Assembly: GCA_015501605.1 (NCBI GenBank)
Contig: JADNRZ010000008.1
Span: 434,001 to 498,000, forward strand
From: Panaeolus papilionaceus
Taxonomy: Eukaryota > Basidiomycota > Agaricomycetes > Agaricales
Direction of reading: 5' to 3'
DNA: 64,000 nucleotides
A model generated the notes under the pieces. It had not been told where the DNA came from. It saw nothing but the letters and a program-made list of their open reading frames with translations, and searched no databases. How positions within the stretch are numbered: position 1 is the first letter of the stretch; the number at the start of each line of letters is the position of its first letter. The position numbers and the translations under genes are program-made. Shown one piece after another: positions 60,615 through 64,000 of the stretch.

Positions 60615-61450
60615 CTAACCATCTTCAGTGGGCAGCATTCTTTTTGCCAGAAGAGCTCGCACGCTCTTCAAGGAGCGCTCACGAGTCTGTATAAGCCTTT
60701 TTGCTTTCGCAAGATCCAGTTGTTCGTAGCTGTTCGTTTTGTTACTCGTGGCTCCTTGGGAAGACGGCACACAAATTTCCGCAGGTCCTGCTTCGGGCTG
60801 CTGGGAGGGCTCTGGACCCGATAAAGTGGCAAGTTTCTGACGCGATTCAGCCAATAGTGCATCCAAGGAATCCAGAGTGCTGATGCAGTCCTGCAGCTCC
60901 TCGTTTCGTTTGAACTCGCGACAAACTTCAGTTGCACACGTTTCAATATGAGAGAACCTGGCGGGGCCGAGTAAGGTGCCACCATACCTGAGCTGGACTG
61001 TAAAAAACAACACAATACGACGCAGGCACTAAATGAAACGCACCATCGACTGACAATCACAACTGCGTCGATGACAGCATTGTTCTGCATTACTTTGAGA
61101 ATTTTGCCTCCGGCCCAAGATTCGCCGTCGTCCTTACTCCCTTGTATGAGCTCAAACTCATCAGACCCTCCCAAACCAGATTTGCCAGGTTTAAGTGCCA
61201 TGAGTCTCCATGCTGATATGTCGTGTGTTGCTTTCTTTCTCCGGTGCACAAAATGTTTTACGTGGTTAACGTGTTGCTTTGCATCCCGTAAGTTCGTGAC
61301 CCGGTATATTCTGGCGACAAATATTGAGCCCCTATCACGGATCTCCTGTGATACAGCTACTGGAACTGGGTCAGGTTTTTTGTTGTCTTTAAGAATAAAG
61401 GAGTCTAAGCTGCCATCCGGATGAGTTGGCTGGCTCGAGCCACCAGACAT
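60615..61450 (-). CDS. IMPACT/YIH1-family protein (UPF0029 domain)
   Basis: Two exons, 61450..61044 and 60987..60615, join through the codon for W in VIVSRW-YGGT and give 259 residues. The UPF0029/IMPACT domain occupies about residues 30-160: RGSIFVARIYRVTNLRDAKQ, KKATHDISAWRLMALKPG, DDGESWAGGKILKVMQ, AVVIVSRWYGGTLLGPARFSHI. The C-terminal third is helical and charged (ELQDCISTLDSLDALLAESRQKL, then LAKAKRLIQTRERSLKSV). Yeast Yih1 and mammalian IMPACT restrain Gcn2 by competing for Gcn1 through an N-terminal RWD domain. That domain is absent here, so the Gcn1 role cannot be assumed. The start at MSGGSSQPT was preferred over an in-frame ATG 14 codons upstream. Confidence 0.85.
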
Positions 61451-61654
61451 AATGGTGAGATGAAAGAGAAATGAGGCAAACCGAAAATCCATGCATTACA
61501 TTACACATTACATAATTACTTTAAGCAAACAATGCTGTCTATGACATACCAATGCAACAATGACCAAGAAGTGGTTCGTACTTTTACATATGTACAGGAT
61601 ACGCTACACATTTTGTAATGATATATAAAAAATGATACTCGAATAAGATACTGG

Positions 61655-64000
61655 TCATGAAGGGCCGTAATCATTGTGTCTGGAACGTGAGTGGCGTGAG
61701 GGCTTGTCAATATGTTGGTGGCGGTTGCTGAAAGAGGGTTCTAATTCGCTCAATCTATCTCGATGTCCGTTGCGAGAATGACGCCTGTGGGTTGATCCTG
61801 ACCGCGGACGTCGTGAGCGGGATGGTCGTATCTCAGATTGGATATATTCCCCAGGTGGTAGGTATGATTCATGTCGATTATCTCGCGGCATATGGTCGTG
61901 GTGGTGGTGTGGATGTGCAACCCCTTCATGCGGTGATCGGCGACGATGCCGCCGGGAATTATTAGGCTCGCCATGGCGCCTATCCATATTTTCGGGTCCA
62001 AAGGGTACAGAAGGGTGTGCGTCAGAATTATGTGTTTTGCGTTCGGATCTTTGTGGCAACGTGGGCTCGATGCGCGAGAGTCCACGCTCCAATCCACGAT
62101 ATGAATTGTGCCCCCCTTCTGATATCGAAGTCACCGAGTCAAGATCGCAGTCTATTTCCTCGCGATCGCGCTGATACAGCATTGGGTCATAGTGTGGCTC
62201 GTCCTGGGAGTTGTACGTCAGAAAATAAATGAACCAAGAGATTTGTTCAAAAGGGGTACCTCGTTGACTCCATTAAACATAACACCATGCATTATATCTT
62301 TGTCTGCTGGAATCTCTTTACCTTTTCGAGGACCATCTTCCGAGTCGATGGCACGGGTCAAAACTGACTGACTGTTGCTGAAGTTTGAGCTTTTGTAGAT
62401 CCGTCGCAGTAATCGAAGAGTGCTCTTGTAAACCATTGGTGTTTGAAGGGTCGAATACAAGGCAGGATTGGTATAACGCGACTCAAGCTTATGCCCCATG
62501 ATATCAGCCTCTTCTGAATGGATATAGGCCCTTGTGCTTTCCGTGTGCCGAGGAACATAGTATTGAAAGTCGTTCGCAAAACGCCTATTCAAATAGAGTT
62601 TGAATAGCAGCAACGCTGGAAAAGGCGGGATGCTGGCGAGAAACTGCAGGGATTTGAATTGTGCTTGAAATCCAATTGCTGCAGATGTCATAATTAGATA
62701 CCAAGTACGCTTCTCGCCACAAAGGAAAGACTCACTCAAAATCATGACAACTTGCATGCACCCTGCTGAGAACAACAAGCGGTTGATGACCACATTCCAT
62801 AGTCTCTACAAATGGAAATCAGTGTACAATTTGGGCCGGATCGAATAGAACCTACTCCTCCTGTTTCAACTCTTGTAACAAACACGTACATCAATTGGTA
62901 TTTGTATATCCACGAGCAGAGCCAAAACACGATAGCTGCGGCCAATGCGATCAAGGGGGCCAGAGGAGAAAAGAGAAGGCCAACGGCAGCCATGAAAAGC
63001 TTCATTTGACAGATTTAGCAATTGCTGATGAGGGTTTTCATCAAGAATATGCGTACAAGGTTACAACTGTAAACCGATCATAAGTAATGATAGAGAAATG
63101 AGGAGCCGAGTCACTTACTAATGAACTGCGAAGGGGAATATAGGCGGTTTTGTGTCTTCCTTAATTTCTCGAGCTGTGCGACCGTGTATGCTTATGGGAC
63201 ACTGTCTAGACCTCGAAAGCGACAGACAAATGTATATGGAGCTTACCAAGATTTGAGCGAAACCCATACAAGGGTAAAAATTTGTGCAAGGTCAAAAATT
63301 GTCAGAAATCCCCGAAGTCTGCAGTTATATGTGTAAATGAAGGTAATCTTCTATCTACCATATTGGCAGTCTTACGGGAACCATTTCAGCCAAAAAGACG
63401 CTTGATCGACATATGTTCTGGTGACTCTTTGGGGCAGCCCTATACATGTTTTAAGTGACGGAATCGCTAGATATTTGTGAAGGGCTTACTATCAATGTTA
63501 CCAAGGACGACCGCCAGGGATACTCCCTCCTGTTGAACCGCAATGATGATCTCAAGGACAGCGTCTGAAGATACGATTATCGATGAATTCAGCGATGTTC
63601 ATAATTGGAGACACGTGCTTACTAAAAATTACACCCAAGACGGAGAAGATTAGGAGTTGACTTGCAACCAAAAATCCGAAGTATCTCGCGACTACAACCC
63701 TATCCAGTTGAGAGTGACTGGGTGAGCCCATGAATTTTGACAGGCTTCTCATGAGACCAGGAAGGATACTTCCGTACAATGCTGCTATTGCAGGAGGCAG
63801 CACCCCAGATACTATTGAATACGTGGTTGGAGAAGCCTGAACCCACTTCGAGAGGAATGGGATATAACCAGACGCTGCGATCTGAGTAGACAAGTTAGAC
63901 GACATATAAACTGTAAACAACTAGACCTACAGCGTCCAGGTTGGCTAACGAGGCAATTGGCAGCATAGGTACCAAACTCAAGGCAGACAGAAGGATGAGA
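61655..64000 (-). CDS. CSC1/TMEM63-type osmosensitive cation channel (RSN1_7TM), 5' end outside window
   Basis: A many-exon gene runs from beyond 64000 to a stop at 61655. Recognised blocks in order are SGYIPFLSKWVQASPTTYSI, VSGVLPPAIAALYGSILPG, the segment MGSPSHSQLDRVVVARYFGF, LLIFSVLGVIF, VQQEGVSLAVVLGNI, LTIFDLAQIFTLVW, GRTAREIKEDTKPPIFPFAV, LLFMAAVGLLFSPLAPLIAL, YKYQLMYVFVTRVETGG and RLWNVVINRLLFSAG. These are the membrane segments of the fungal Csc1/Phm7/Rsn1 family, which in yeast and plants form calcium-permeable channels gated by osmotic or membrane tension. The C-terminal cytosolic tail of about 230 residues is hydrophilic, His/Arg/Ser-rich and probably disordered. The N-terminal part (first membrane segments and RRM-like cytosolic domain) lies outside the window. 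Confidence 0.9.

Overview
The window reads as nuclear DNA from a mushroom-forming basidiomycete (Agaricomycetes). Genes carry many short introns of roughly 50-90 bases and split conserved proteins at basidiomycete-like positions. A Clp1 (clampless) homologue and a local expansion of F-box/leucine-rich-repeat proteins of mushroom type support this. No bacterial, viral or CRISPR features were seen. Exon models were built by hand from splice sites, reading phase and family similarity, and for most multi-exon genes the summed exon length is a multiple of three.

Layout. 1-10.3 kb (+): the end of a Zn2Cys6-type transcription factor, an ankyrin protein with a long disordered tail, and the peroxisomal AAA ATPase PEX1 in 19 exons. 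10.4-22.4 kb: five related F-box/LRR loci. Three are broken (10.35-11.66 on -, 11.9-12.3 on +, 12.7-13.9 on +) and two are intact (18.9-20.5 and 20.8-22.4, both on -). Between them lie a divergent pair: a very-long-chain 3-oxoacyl-CoA reductase (-) and an aromatic-L-amino-acid decarboxylase (+). 23.8-29.5 kb: Clp1 and a Spa2-type polarity protein. 30.8-39.0 kb: a fungal AAA+ ATPase, RER1 (-), a Tda10/glycerate-kinase-like P-loop kinase and a GNAT acetyltransferase. 39.0-57.4 kb is gene-poor. It holds one Pcl-type cyclin at 47.4-48.3 kb, a decayed protein-coding remnant at 53.8-54.3 kb and three tRNA-Gly(GCC)-like sequences at 56.2-57.2 kb. 57.4-64 kb: the poly(A)-RNA-binding protein NAB2, an IMPACT-family protein (-) and the 3' part of a CSC1/TMEM63-type membrane channel (-) that runs off the window.

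The conserved genes are mostly independent housekeeping functions (peroxisome import, ER retrieval, fatty-acid elongation, mRNA export, translation control). Clp1 and Spa2 relate to dikaryon development and hyphal polarity. I see no biosynthetic cluster or defence system. The points most worth a second look are the tRNA-Gly-like trio, the series of F-box copies at different stages of decay, the 10- and 6-base micro-exons of RER1, three GC-AG introns, and the 18 kb gene-poor tract.
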